A stretch of DNA of 13,767 bases, from the NCBI GenBank assembly GCA_003646995.1, contig QMLZ01000057.1, positions 1 to 13,767 of the forward strand, in the 5' to 3' direction. Of this stretch, positions 1-6,285 are shown piece by piece; position 1 is the first letter of the stretch; each line of letters opens with the position of its first letter. The notes beneath the pieces are model-generated. The model was not told the DNA's origin, ran no database searches, and saw only the letters and a list, made by a program, of their open reading frames with translations. The DNA comes from Deltaproteobacteria bacterium. GTDB lineage: Bacteria > Desulfobacterota > DSM-4660 > Desulfatiglandales > Desulfatiglandaceae. The translations under genes and the position numbers were made by a program.

Positions 1-80
1 AGGGTTGACAGGTCAGAAAACGTGACCATCCAACTCCCTGTCCCTCCCCCGCTTTCGTTGACCCTCTTTTTCCTCGCCAT
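1..80 (-). CDS. MotB-like flagellar stator protein, N-terminal fragment (second of a tandem pair)
   Basis: This gene runs off the left edge of the window; only the first 26 codons are present. The minus strand reads from ATG at 80-78 as a basic N-terminus (MARKKR), a Gly/Ser linker, then SWMVTFSDLSTL. The W-x(4)-SDL-x-TL pattern is the start of the single transmembrane helix of MotB/OmpA-type stator proteins. Asp23 lies where MotB has its proton-binding aspartate. The start codon lies 1 bp after the stop codon of the upstream motB-like gene, so the two are almost certainly co-transcribed and translationally coupled. By family knowledge such a protein anchors a MotA-type channel to peptidoglycan. 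Which of the two copies serves the flagellum cannot be told from this fragment. It could also be a non-flagellar MotB/OmpA homologue. Confidence 0.8.
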   Translation of the reverse strand, partial: MARKKRVNESGGGTGSWMVTFSDLST

Positions 81-81
81 T

Positions 82-861
82 CTAGTCCCCTCGTAGCTTA
101 AATATGAAGCCTTTGAAGTCGAGGTAATAACTCTTCCTCTTTTCCCCGGCTTTTACGCGATAGGGAATAGAGGCGCGGTAATCACAGATGATCTCAACCT
201 GCCGATTAAAGTTCTCGACCCCCTTGATGGCGGTGACTTTTCTCGGCTTTACACCGAAACCATGCGCTACCATTTTCTTATAAAATAGTCCTTTTTTCAT
301 GAGATATTTGAACACCGCCAAGGCCCTTTTTGTGGAAAGGATAGCCGCTTTTTTCAACTTGTTTTTGCTGAACAATACTTCTGTGGGGTCAGTATATCCC
401 CTCAGTTCCACTAGACCCGGCACATGCTTCAATACTGGGACTAACTGGTCCAGGTAGCTTTTGCCTGCAGTGGAAAGTATGGTTGAGTCCTTGTCAAAAA
501 GTACTTTGTTGTTTAAAGAAATCACTATTTTTTCACCTTCTGTCTGGACCTTAACGTCCGCCTGTAGACCGTTTCGGAAGGTGATGTTTCTCAGTCTCTC
601 AAAATCCACTTGTTCTTTTTGGAGTGGGGCGGCCCCTACAGTGATATTCATTCCCTTTTTGATGCCTATTACCGAGTGACCACCAGGCTTGAATCCGAAT
701 GCCCCCACAAGGGAATTCAGAGCAACACGTTGCCTGTTGGGATCAACAACGGACATGGAGATGAGCAACACGAAAAAGGTGAGGAGCAGCGTCATCAGGT
801 CCGTGTACGTAGTGATCCAACTGTTAGTATTTTGAGGTTGTTCCTCTTTCTGCTTTGCCAT
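82..861 (-). CDS. motB: MotB-like flagellar motor stator protein (OmpA/MotB domain)
   Basis: Predicted inner-membrane stator subunit that binds peptidoglycan and couples ion flow to flagellar rotation. The protein is 259 residues from ATG at 861. The N-terminus has a short charged region, then SWITTYTDLMTLLLTFFVLL, the single membrane helix with the proton-binding Asp at residue 21. The C-terminal half is an OmpA-like domain with RGYTD (GHTD in many relatives), STKRALAVFKYL, a GFG turn and NRQVEI. An upstream in-frame GTG at 894 would add 11 residues, but the MAKQKEEQ start matches the family better. Neither start has a good ribosome binding site; the nearest purine run (GGCGGA) is about 13 bases away. 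No motA lies upstream on this strand, although motA normally precedes motB. The next motB-like gene follows after 1 bp. Confidence 0.88.
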   Translation of the reverse strand: MAKQKEEQPQNTNSWITTYTDLMTLLLTFFVLLISMSVVDPNRQRVALNSLVGAFGFKPGGHSVIGIKKGMNITVGAAPLQKEQVDFERLRNITFRNGLQADVKVQTEGEKIVISLNNKVLFDKDSTILSTAGKSYLDQLVPVLKHVPGLVELRGYTDPTEVLFSKNKLKKAAILSTKRALAVFKYLMKKGLFYKKMVAHGFGVKPRKVTAIKGVENFNRQVEIICDYRASIPYRVKAGEKRKSYYLDFKGFIFKLRGD

Positions 862-916
862 GATAATGAATGTTTTCCGCCATGTTTTTGGCACACTGCG
901 TCAAGGGCCAGACCAC

Positions 917-999
917 AAAAATTGATTGAAGGCAGCTGCAATCAACTGATCATGGCTCAAAATCCTTTGTTTGAGCCGACACGTTGGTGCAGACAAAGG
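917..999 (-). promoter_or_regulatory. Possible attenuator-like leader structure of the motB operon
   Basis: Read on the minus strand toward motB, the order is CCTTTGT (999-993), GGCTCAAA (977-970), ACAAAGG (970-964), TTTGAGCC (961-954). CCTTTGT can pair with ACAAAGG, or GGCTCAAA can pair with TTTGAGCC, but not both. After that comes TTGATTG (945-939), a 10-base loop, CAATCAA (928-922) and a run of five T (921-917). The last hairpin with its T run resembles a weak intrinsic terminator. The arrangement is seen directly; a regulatory role is inference. I recognise no known riboswitch consensus. Confidence 0.35.
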
Positions 1000-1087
1000 C
1001 CCACTAGAAACCCTACCTTTTTTCGCGATCTTTAATGAGCAAATGCCGTGCCAGTGGGGGAAAAACACTGGACGAATGTTGAAATCT

Positions 1088-1117
1088 TTGATTTGTAAGC
1101 CATTAATGAAATATATT
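1088..1117 (+). promoter_or_regulatory. Candidate sigma-70 promoter of the cyclophilin-like gene
   Basis: TTGATT at 1088-1093 and TATATT at 1112-1117 are separated by 18 bp, giving 4/6 and 5/6 matches to the consensus. The -10 element ends 37 bp before the start codon. Read by eye only. Confidence 0.35.
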
Positions 1118-1154
1118 TTCTAGGTTTAACAATGACACAAAGGAGGTTCAGGGC

Positions 1155-1523
1155 ATGAGAATAAGGATCTCTGTTGGGGATGTGTCCCTTGAGGCGGAGC
1201 TCAATGACAGTCCAACGGCAAGGAAAATCGCCTCAATTCTGCCCTTTGAGGCTGGGTTTCAGACCTGGGGGGACGAGATTTACTTTGAGATTCCGGTGAC
1301 AGCGGAGCTTGAGGCGGATGCTAAGGAGGAGGTATCAATAGGTGATCTGGGCTTCTGGCCGACTGGAAACGCATTTTGCATATTCTTCGGCCCAACCCCC
1401 ATGAGCCGCGGGGACAAAATAGTGCCGGCCAGTGCCGTGAATGTAGTGGGCAGGGTCTTGGGAGATGCCACAAGACTTAAAGCGGTTATGGGAGAAAATA
1501 AGATCCGACTAGAGCTCCTTTAG
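1155..1523 (+). CDS. Cyclophilin-like fold protein (TM1367/DUF369-like)
   Basis: Small 122-residue cytoplasmic protein without a signal peptide or membrane helix. The start is well fixed: AGGAGGT at 1141-1147 lies 7 bases before ATG. The sequence follows the cyclophilin-like domain family typified by Thermotoga TM1367. It has an N-terminal strand with acidic turns, a stretch ARKIASILPFEAGFQTWGDE, then the core EIGD-type segment (VSIGDLGFWPTGNAFCIFFG), then PTPMSRGDKIVPASAVNVVGRV. These proteins share a fold with peptidyl-prolyl isomerases, but their biochemical role is not established, so I assign none. The gene stands alone, divergent from motB. Its last 15 bases, including the stop, overlap the 3' end of recD2 on the other strand. 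Confidence 0.85.
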   Translation: MRIRISVGDVSLEAELNDSPTARKIASILPFEAGFQTWGDEIYFEIPVTAELEADAKEEVSIGDLGFWPTGNAFCIFFGPTPMSRGDKIVPASAVNVVGRVLGDATRLKAVMGENKIRLELL

Positions 1524-3674
1524 CCTTTTTGCAAGCAGGGTGAAACGGCTGGATGGTCTTTTGTTTGCTATGGCCCTGGCCACTGCTTCCCTGCTTCCCA
1601 CCATAACCAGGAGCCTTCGTGCACGTGTTACGGCGGTGTATACTAGGTTACGTTGCAACAGTAAATGGTGTTGACTGAGGATAGGGAATACCACAGCAGG
1701 ATATTCACTGCCCTGGGACTTATGCACAGAGATGGCGTAGGCAAGGGTAAGGTCTTCAAGGTCCGCTGGCTTATAAAGCACCTCTTTGCCCTCGAAGGAC
1801 ACCACCAGCTCACCTGTAACAGTATCTACCGACTTAACAAAGCCTATGTCTCCATTAAACACTTCCTTTTCATAATCGTTTCTTATCTGCATCACCTTGT
1901 CACCTGGTCCAATTCTACGTGAGGCCTTCAGTATTCTCGACCCGGACGGATTGAGGATCTGCTGAAGGCGTCTGTTAAGCTCCTCTGTACCCGCCAGTCC
2001 CTTGTGCATGGGGCACAGAACCTGGACGTCTCTTAACGGGTCAAGTGAAAACCTTTTGGGAATTCTCCTTTGGACCAATTCTAGCACGGTCTTCAAAACG
2101 AGCTCTGGGTCGCTTCGCTCTATAAAGTAAAAGTCCCCCGGTCCCTTACCCTCAGGGACTGGAAGCGGCATTTTGCCTGAGTTTATTCTATGGGCATTAA
2201 CAGTTATCATGCTTTGCCTGGCCTGGCGAAAAATTTCTGTAAGTCTAACCACCGGCACCTTGGCGGAATCGACCAAGTCCTTTAAGACATTTCCAGGCCC
2301 TACCGAGGGAAGCTGATCCATGTCTCCTACTAGAATTAGCCTCGCCTCCGAGGGTATTGCCCTCAACAGGTGGGCCATTAGAGAGATGTCTATCATGGAT
2401 GCCTCATCCACAATTACAAGGTCTGCATCCAAGGGCCTTTGTTCATTTCTCTGAAATCCTCCTCCTTCCCATGAAAACTCTAGCAAGCGGTGAATGGTTC
2501 TTGCCTGCATTGATGTTGCCTCTGCTAGGCGCTGCGCGGCCCTGCCAGTTGGGGCTGCTAGTTCTATAAGGGCCCCTTTTACCTTAAAAATTTCAATGAT
2601 CGCTTTGACTATGGTGGTCTTTCCGGTTCCTGGGCCTCCTGTAATTATGAGAACCTTGTCCATCAAGGCATGCTTTATGGCCTCGATTTGTCTAGGTGCA
2701 AAGCGGATGTTTATCTTGGTTTTGAGCCAAAGTAACGCCTTGTCAGTGGCTATTTCAGAACCCGAGGCACGAGATCTCAACAGGCGGTCCATATGTTGTG
2801 CAACACCGGTCTCTGCCGAGTGGTATTTTCTCAAAAACACAGCTTTTTGGCGGGTGCGCTTTTCATTATAGTTTTCAATGACTATCTCCTGGCGCTGGGC
2901 AAGGGAATCAATCGCGCTTAAGACTTGTTCATTTGTCACTTCAAGGAACCCTGAGGCGGATTTTACCAGGAGGTCAAGGGGATAAAATACGTGTCCTTGA
3001 TCAGCCGCCGCAGACAACCTGAAGACAATACCAGCCTCAAGTCTCTGAGTGGAGCTCTTTTCAAATCCCATCCTAAATGCGATTTTGTCCGCGGTTTTGA
3101 ATCCTATACCGTGGATATCCTGCGCGAGTCTGTATGGATTCTTGGTTATGACCGCCATGGCCTTGTGTCCGTATTTCCTAATGATCTTTGTCGCCACGGC
3201 CGTACCAAGATCGTGGTCTTTCAACAACACCATTAAGGAACTGATTTCCTTTTGTTCCTCCCACGCCCTCTTGATCATCTCGAGGCGTTTTTTCCCCACC
3301 CCGTGCACCCTGAGCAGCTCCTGAGGCCTCTTGTCTATTACCTCAAGGGCCTGATCACCAAATTTGGCGACGATTTTTTCGGCTAGCACGGGACCAATGC
3401 CTTCAATTAGTCCTGAACGGAGATATTTTATTATGGCCCGTCTACCGTGAGGCAGTTCTTTCTGGTAGGACTCCACCCTAAACCTGCGGCCGAATTTAGG
3501 ATGAATTTCCCATTTTCCCTGCACTTCTATGGTCTGCCCCGCAAACACATCCCCAATATTTCCCACAATGGTAGCAGGCAATATCTCACCGTTTACTTCC
3601 ACCTCTGCCACTGCAAATCCTGTTTCGGGATTGGAAAAGGCGACGCGCCTAACTTCGCCTTTTAATTTTTCCAT
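1509..3674 (-). CDS. recD2: ATP-dependent RecD-like DNA helicase (RecD2 family, SF1B)
   Basis: Predicted 5'-3' superfamily 1 DNA helicase of the RecD2 type, which in other bacteria acts in DNA repair and replication-fork maintenance without RecBC. The protein is 721 residues. I chose ATG at 3674 (MEKLKGEVRRV) because GGAG lies 6 bases upstream and RecD2 proteins begin this way; a 46-codon upstream extension to 3812 is not family-like. An OB-like N-terminal domain is followed by tandem helix-hairpin-helix segments (LIEGIGPVLAEKIVAKFG, residues ~85-140; DIHGIGFKTADKIAFRMGF, ~190-205). The helicase motifs follow: Walker A GGPGTGKTT (Lys352), Walker B VIVDEASMID, motif III GDMDQLPSVGPG, LTEIFRQ, motif V AISVHKSQGSEYP and motif VI YTAVTRARR. 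All key residues look intact. It overlaps the convergent cyclophilin-like gene by 15 bp. Confidence 0.95.
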   Translation of the reverse strand: MEKLKGEVRRVAFSNPETGFAVAEVEVNGEILPATIVGNIGDVFAGQTIEVQGKWEIHPKFGRRFRVESYQKELPHGRRAIIKYLRSGLIEGIGPVLAEKIVAKFGDQALEVIDKRPQELLRVHGVGKKRLEMIKRAWEEQKEISSLMVLLKDHDLGTAVATKIIRKYGHKAMAVITKNPYRLAQDIHGIGFKTADKIAFRMGFEKSSTQRLEAGIVFRLSAAADQGHVFYPLDLLVKSASGFLEVTNEQVLSAIDSLAQRQEIVIENYNEKRTRQKAVFLRKYHSAETGVAQHMDRLLRSRASGSEIATDKALLWLKTKINIRFAPRQIEAIKHALMDKVLIITGGPGTGKTTIVKAIIEIFKVKGALIELAAPTGRAAQRLAEATSMQARTIHRLLEFSWEGGGFQRNEQRPLDADLVIVDEASMIDISLMAHLLRAIPSEARLILVGDMDQLPSVGPGNVLKDLVDSAKVPVVRLTEIFRQARQSMITVNAHRINSGKMPLPVPEGKGPGDFYFIERSDPELVLKTVLELVQRRIPKRFSLDPLRDVQVLCPMHKGLAGTEELNRRLQQILNPSGSRILKASRRIGPGDKVMQIRNDYEKEVFNGDIGFVKSVDTVTGELVVSFEGKEVLYKPADLEDLTLAYAISVHKSQGSEYPAVVFPILSQHHLLLQRNLVYTAVTRARRLLVMVGSREAVARAIANKRPSSRFTLLAKRLKEL

Positions 3675-3844
3675 AGGGCACTCCGGGACTTTCTCATGAT
3701 CGGCCTGTGGGAAAATCAGATGTTTTTCGCGAAAAAGTAAGGGGCGATGATGCTGGGTGTCCGAGCACAACTTGATATGAATATTTACAATCAAACAAAC
3801 ATTTAATAGCATTCGCCCTGCAATAAATAACAGGAGATTTGCCT
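3675..3844. other. Divergent intergenic region between recD2 and the enoyl-CoA hydratase gene
   Basis: This 170-bp region separates two divergent genes. A perfect 14-bp palindrome, TTTTTCGCGAAAAA, occupies 3723-3736. I see no well-spaced -35/-10 pair for either gene by eye. The right half is AT-rich. The only coding-like reading is the unlikely N-terminal extension of recD2. Confidence 0.5.
3723..3736. repeat. Perfect 14-bp palindrome, possible operator
   Basis: TTTTTCGCGAAAAA reads identically on both strands and sits 49-62 bp upstream of the recD2 start. Its first ten bases also occur at 1019-1028 in the other divergent intergenic region. With uniform base composition, about one such palindrome is expected by chance in a window of this size. 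Its intergenic position and the partial second copy are the only reasons to note it. Confidence 0.35.
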
Positions 3845-4639
3845 ATGAAGTACAAAGACATTCTCTATGAAATGGATCCTCCACTAGCCTATATTTGCTT
3901 GAACAGGCCGGATATCAAGAACGCTTTTACCATTGAGATGCTCGATGGATTGTATCGGGCCCTGCTCCAAGCCGATTCAGATACAACAATAAAGGTTATC
4001 ATCATAAAGGGAAAAGGCGAAGCCTTTTGTGCAGGTGCCGATATTAGGGACATGTTATCGGGCCAACTCAGGTCTGTTGGAATGAAGAAGTACTTAGCCG
4101 AAAAGGTTCAAAGGATACCTCTGCTCCTACAAACCATGAACAAGCCTGTCATTGCATCCATTGATGGTCCGGCATTCGGGGGAGGCTTTGATTTGGCTTT
4201 GGCCTGTGACCTACGGATAGCTTCGGAAAGGGCAACTTTTTGCTCTACGGTGGTTAGACTAGGCCTAGCGCCAGGAGGAGGCGGCGCATACTTCTTGCCC
4301 CGGCTAGTCGGGTTGAGTAAGGCCATGGAAGTGCTTCTAACAGGGAAAGTACTAAATGCCAAGGAAGCTAAAGAGGCGGGTATCGTAGATAGAGTTGTCC
4401 CGACAGATCGTCTTTCCCATGAGTCAGCCGCTCTTGCCGGTGAGATAGCACAGTGGTCGCTGCCGTCAATTATTGCCACTAAGAGAGCCATTTACGACGG
4501 GATCAGCTCTGATCTGAAACGTCACCTGGAATTCATGTCTTTACAGTTGGCCGTCCTAACAGAAACAAAGGAGCACCAGGAGTCAGTGAGAAAGGTTGCG
4601 CACAAAATAGGTATCAAGACCCTTCCCGATGATTTATGA
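3845..4639 (+). CDS. Enoyl-CoA hydratase/isomerase (crotonase) family protein, atypical active site
   Basis: Crotonase-fold protein of 264 residues acting on an acyl-CoA thioester; the substrate is unknown. The start is ATG at 3845, with AGGAGA at 3832-3837 seven bases upstream; a TTG at 3839 is too close to that site. The two oxyanion-hole segments are present: CAGADIRDM (residues 62-70) and GPAFGGGFDLALACD (108-122). The two glutamates of classical enoyl-CoA hydratase (Glu144/Glu164 of the rat enzyme) align with Asp116 and Val136. Relatives with a PGDGGA loop carry an Asp that here is Gly145 (APGGGG). Asp at the first position recalls dienoyl-CoA isomerases, but their other acids are not conserved. 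Hydratase activity is therefore doubtful; isomerase, hydrolase or another crotonase reaction is possible. No other beta-oxidation gene is nearby. Confidence 0.88.
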   Translation: MKYKDILYEMDPPLAYICLNRPDIKNAFTIEMLDGLYRALLQADSDTTIKVIIIKGKGEAFCAGADIRDMLSGQLRSVGMKKYLAEKVQRIPLLLQTMNKPVIASIDGPAFGGGFDLALACDLRIASERATFCSTVVRLGLAPGGGGAYFLPRLVGLSKAMEVLLTGKVLNAKEAKEAGIVDRVVPTDRLSHESAALAGEIAQWSLPSIIATKRAIYDGISSDLKRHLEFMSLQLAVLTETKEHQESVRKVAHKIGIKTLPDDL

Positions 4640-4732
4640 AATTACATACATTTAAACCTTTTGTACTCATCTGCCGATAGAAAAGTATACACTTCGCCAA
4701 TTGAAAGTTGGGTCACATCCTGCTGGGATAGT

Positions 4733-4747
4733 GAGGGGATAACATTG
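4733..4747 (+). promoter_or_regulatory. Ribosome binding site and TTG start of the sigma-54 activator gene
   Basis: GAGGGG at 4733-4738 is followed after six bases by TTG at 4745. No comparable site precedes the more upstream in-frame TTG at 4661, which lies only 21 bp beyond the previous gene. This decides the start. Confidence 0.6.
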
Positions 4748-6259
4748 CGCAATTACATCCAAAAAACGAGTCAGAATAATAACTCTTCCATCGAAAGGCT
4801 CAAAGAGATTTCATCATGGGTTTCGTCGGTATTGGATCTTGACCAGCTGCTGGAGCTAATAATAGAAAAGGCCACCTTGATGATGCAGGCTAAGGCCAGC
4901 TCTTTGCTCCTGTTGGATAAAAAGACAAGAAAGCTTTATTTCAAGGTAGCAACCGGGGAAAAGAAAGACGAGGTAAGAAAATATGAGATAAACCTGGGGC
5001 AGGGAATTGCCGGATATGTAGCGGAAAAAGGGGAACCCTTACTGATCCAGGATGTCACCAAAGATCCTCGATGGTACAAGAAGATAAGCGAGTCTACCGG
5101 GTTTGAGACAAAGTCCATTGCCTGTGTCCCCATGAAAATGAACGGGGACATTATTGGTGTTGTTGAGATTATCGACAAGGAAGACGGCAGCCCCATTAAG
5201 CCTCAGGATATGAGGCTGCTTACTGTTTTTGCTGACCTTGCCTCTCAGGCCATTAGCAGTGCACAGAAAATAGACAAAGTACGCAGGGAAAATCGTGATC
5301 TAAGGGAAGAGCTCAGTCAAAAATATCAGATAGTGGGTGAAAGCCCAGCCCTAAAAAAGGTTATCTCGGATGCGTTCAAAGTCGCGAATTCAAAAACGAG
5401 TACTATGATCCTTGGGGAGAGTGGTACAGGCAAGGAGCTGCTTGCCAGGCTGATTCACAAAGCGGGTGCGAGAAAAGAAGAACCTTTGGTCATTATCAAC
5501 TGCGCGGCTCTGCCCGACACTCTTTTGGAAGCGGAGCTTTTCGGATATGAAAAGGGGGCCTTCACTGGGGCCACCTCGCGAAAGATAGGCAAGTTTGAAA
5601 TTGCAGACGGTGGAACCATATTCCTCGACGAAATTGGAGAGATGAGCCCTGGAATGCAAGCGAAACTCCTGAGGGTCTTGCAGGAGGGGGTATTTTATCG
5701 GGTGGGCGGCAATACTCCCATTTCTGTTGATGTAAGGGTAATCTCAGCCACCAACCGGGATATTTCCCAGGAAGTGGAAGAGGGGCGGTTCAGGGAGGAT
5801 CTTTACTACCGCCTAAACGTGGTCCAAATCCACATGCCTTCTTTGAGGGAAAGGAAGGAAGATATTCCTCTTCTTGCAGAGCACTTCCTAAGCTTGTTCA
5901 AGAGGGAAAAGGGGCTACCAGAGCTTAGGATTTCCCGCTCTGCCTTGGAAAAGATGATGAGATACGACTGGCCTGGAAATATCCGGGAGTTGCGCAACGC
6001 AATGGAGCGGGCCGTTGTAATGGGCAATGGCAAGGAGATCTTGCCCGAGGATCTGCCTATATTTTCGCCACGCAAGTCTCAGGCAGGGATTACCGTAGGC
6101 ATGACTTTAAAGGAGGCTGTAGACGCCTTTAAAAAAGAGTTCATTATCCAAAACTTGAGGCACACAGGTGGAAATCGAACAGAAGCTGCAAAGATTATGG
6201 GCATTCAAAGGACCTATCTTTCTCGTATGATTTCCAAATACGACCTCAGGCATATATAG
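4745..6259 (+). CDS. Sigma-54-dependent transcriptional activator, GAF - AAA+ - Fis HTH
   Basis: Enhancer-binding protein of about 504 residues that would use ATP hydrolysis to open promoters held by sigma-54 RNA polymerase. An N-terminal GAF domain (~residues 20-175, SLLLLDKKTRKLYFKVATG to LLTVFADLASQAI) is the likely sensor; there is no response-regulator receiver domain. The AAA+ domain follows (~195-425): Walker A GESGTGKE, the sigma-54 contact loop GAFTGA, Walker B GGTIFLDEIGE and the arginine region FREDLYYRLNV. The C-terminus is a Fis-type helix-turn-helix (NRTEAAKIMGIQRTYLSRMISKY). The architecture resembles FhlA/NorR/NifA-like one-component regulators. The GAF ligand and target promoters are not visible. 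I saw no convincing -24/-12 promoter around the gene. It lies 105 bp after the crotonase gene and 26 bp before the lytic transglycosylase gene. Confidence 0.93.
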   Translation: MRNYIQKTSQNNNSSIERLKEISSWVSSVLDLDQLLELIIEKATLMMQAKASSLLLLDKKTRKLYFKVATGEKKDEVRKYEINLGQGIAGYVAEKGEPLLIQDVTKDPRWYKKISESTGFETKSIACVPMKMNGDIIGVVEIIDKEDGSPIKPQDMRLLTVFADLASQAISSAQKIDKVRRENRDLREELSQKYQIVGESPALKKVISDAFKVANSKTSTMILGESGTGKELLARLIHKAGARKEEPLVIINCAALPDTLLEAELFGYEKGAFTGATSRKIGKFEIADGGTIFLDEIGEMSPGMQAKLLRVLQEGVFYRVGGNTPISVDVRVISATNRDISQEVEEGRFREDLYYRLNVVQIHMPSLRERKEDIPLLAEHFLSLFKREKGLPELRISRSALEKMMRYDWPGNIRELRNAMERAVVMGNGKEILPEDLPIFSPRKSQAGITVGMTLKEAVDAFKKEFIIQNLRHTGGNRTEAAKIMGIQRTYLSRMISKYDLRHI

Positions 6260-6285
6260 GAAAGTGATAGCTGGTAGTAACTGCT

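Larger units (their letters stand above)
862..1154. other. Divergent intergenic region between motB and the cyclophilin-like gene
   Basis: This 293-bp region carries no convincing gene. It contains three inverted repeats. The first is 922-945 (TTGATTG / CAATCAA, 10-base loop). The second is 954-977 (GGCTCAAA / TTTGAGCC, 8-base loop). The third is 1051-1071 (CCAGTG / CACTGG, 9-base loop). A fourth pairing, CCTTTGT 964-970 with ACAAAGG 993-999, would exclude the second. The first three to be met by transcription toward motB are the fourth pairing, then the second and the first. TTTTTCGCGA at 1019-1028 recurs inside a palindrome upstream of recD2. A possible promoter for the plus-strand gene lies near its right end. 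Confidence 0.6.

Noticed and set aside
824..883. Short minus-strand frame starting ATG at 883 and overlapping the motB start (19 codons), as a possible leader peptide
   Set aside because: There is no ribosome binding site and no regulatory codon run; an ATG by chance in the leader is enough to explain it.
610..1035. Plus-strand reading frame of 141 codons opposite the start of motB
   Set aside because: It is antisense to the conserved motB coding sequence for half its length, shows no family features, and has no ribosome binding site.
2494..2871. Plus-strand 125-codon frame within recD2
   Set aside because: It is a shadow of the conserved helicase sequence on the other strand, without a ribosome binding site or family match.
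3675..3812. Extended N-terminus of RecD2 starting at 3812
   Set aside because: The 46 extra residues are unlike RecD2 proteins, and a good ribosome binding site sits just before the ATG at 3674.
4661..4744. Upstream TTG start for the sigma-54 activator
   Set aside because: There is no ribosome binding site and the 28 extra residues show no domain; the TTG at 4745 has GAGGGG at ideal spacing.
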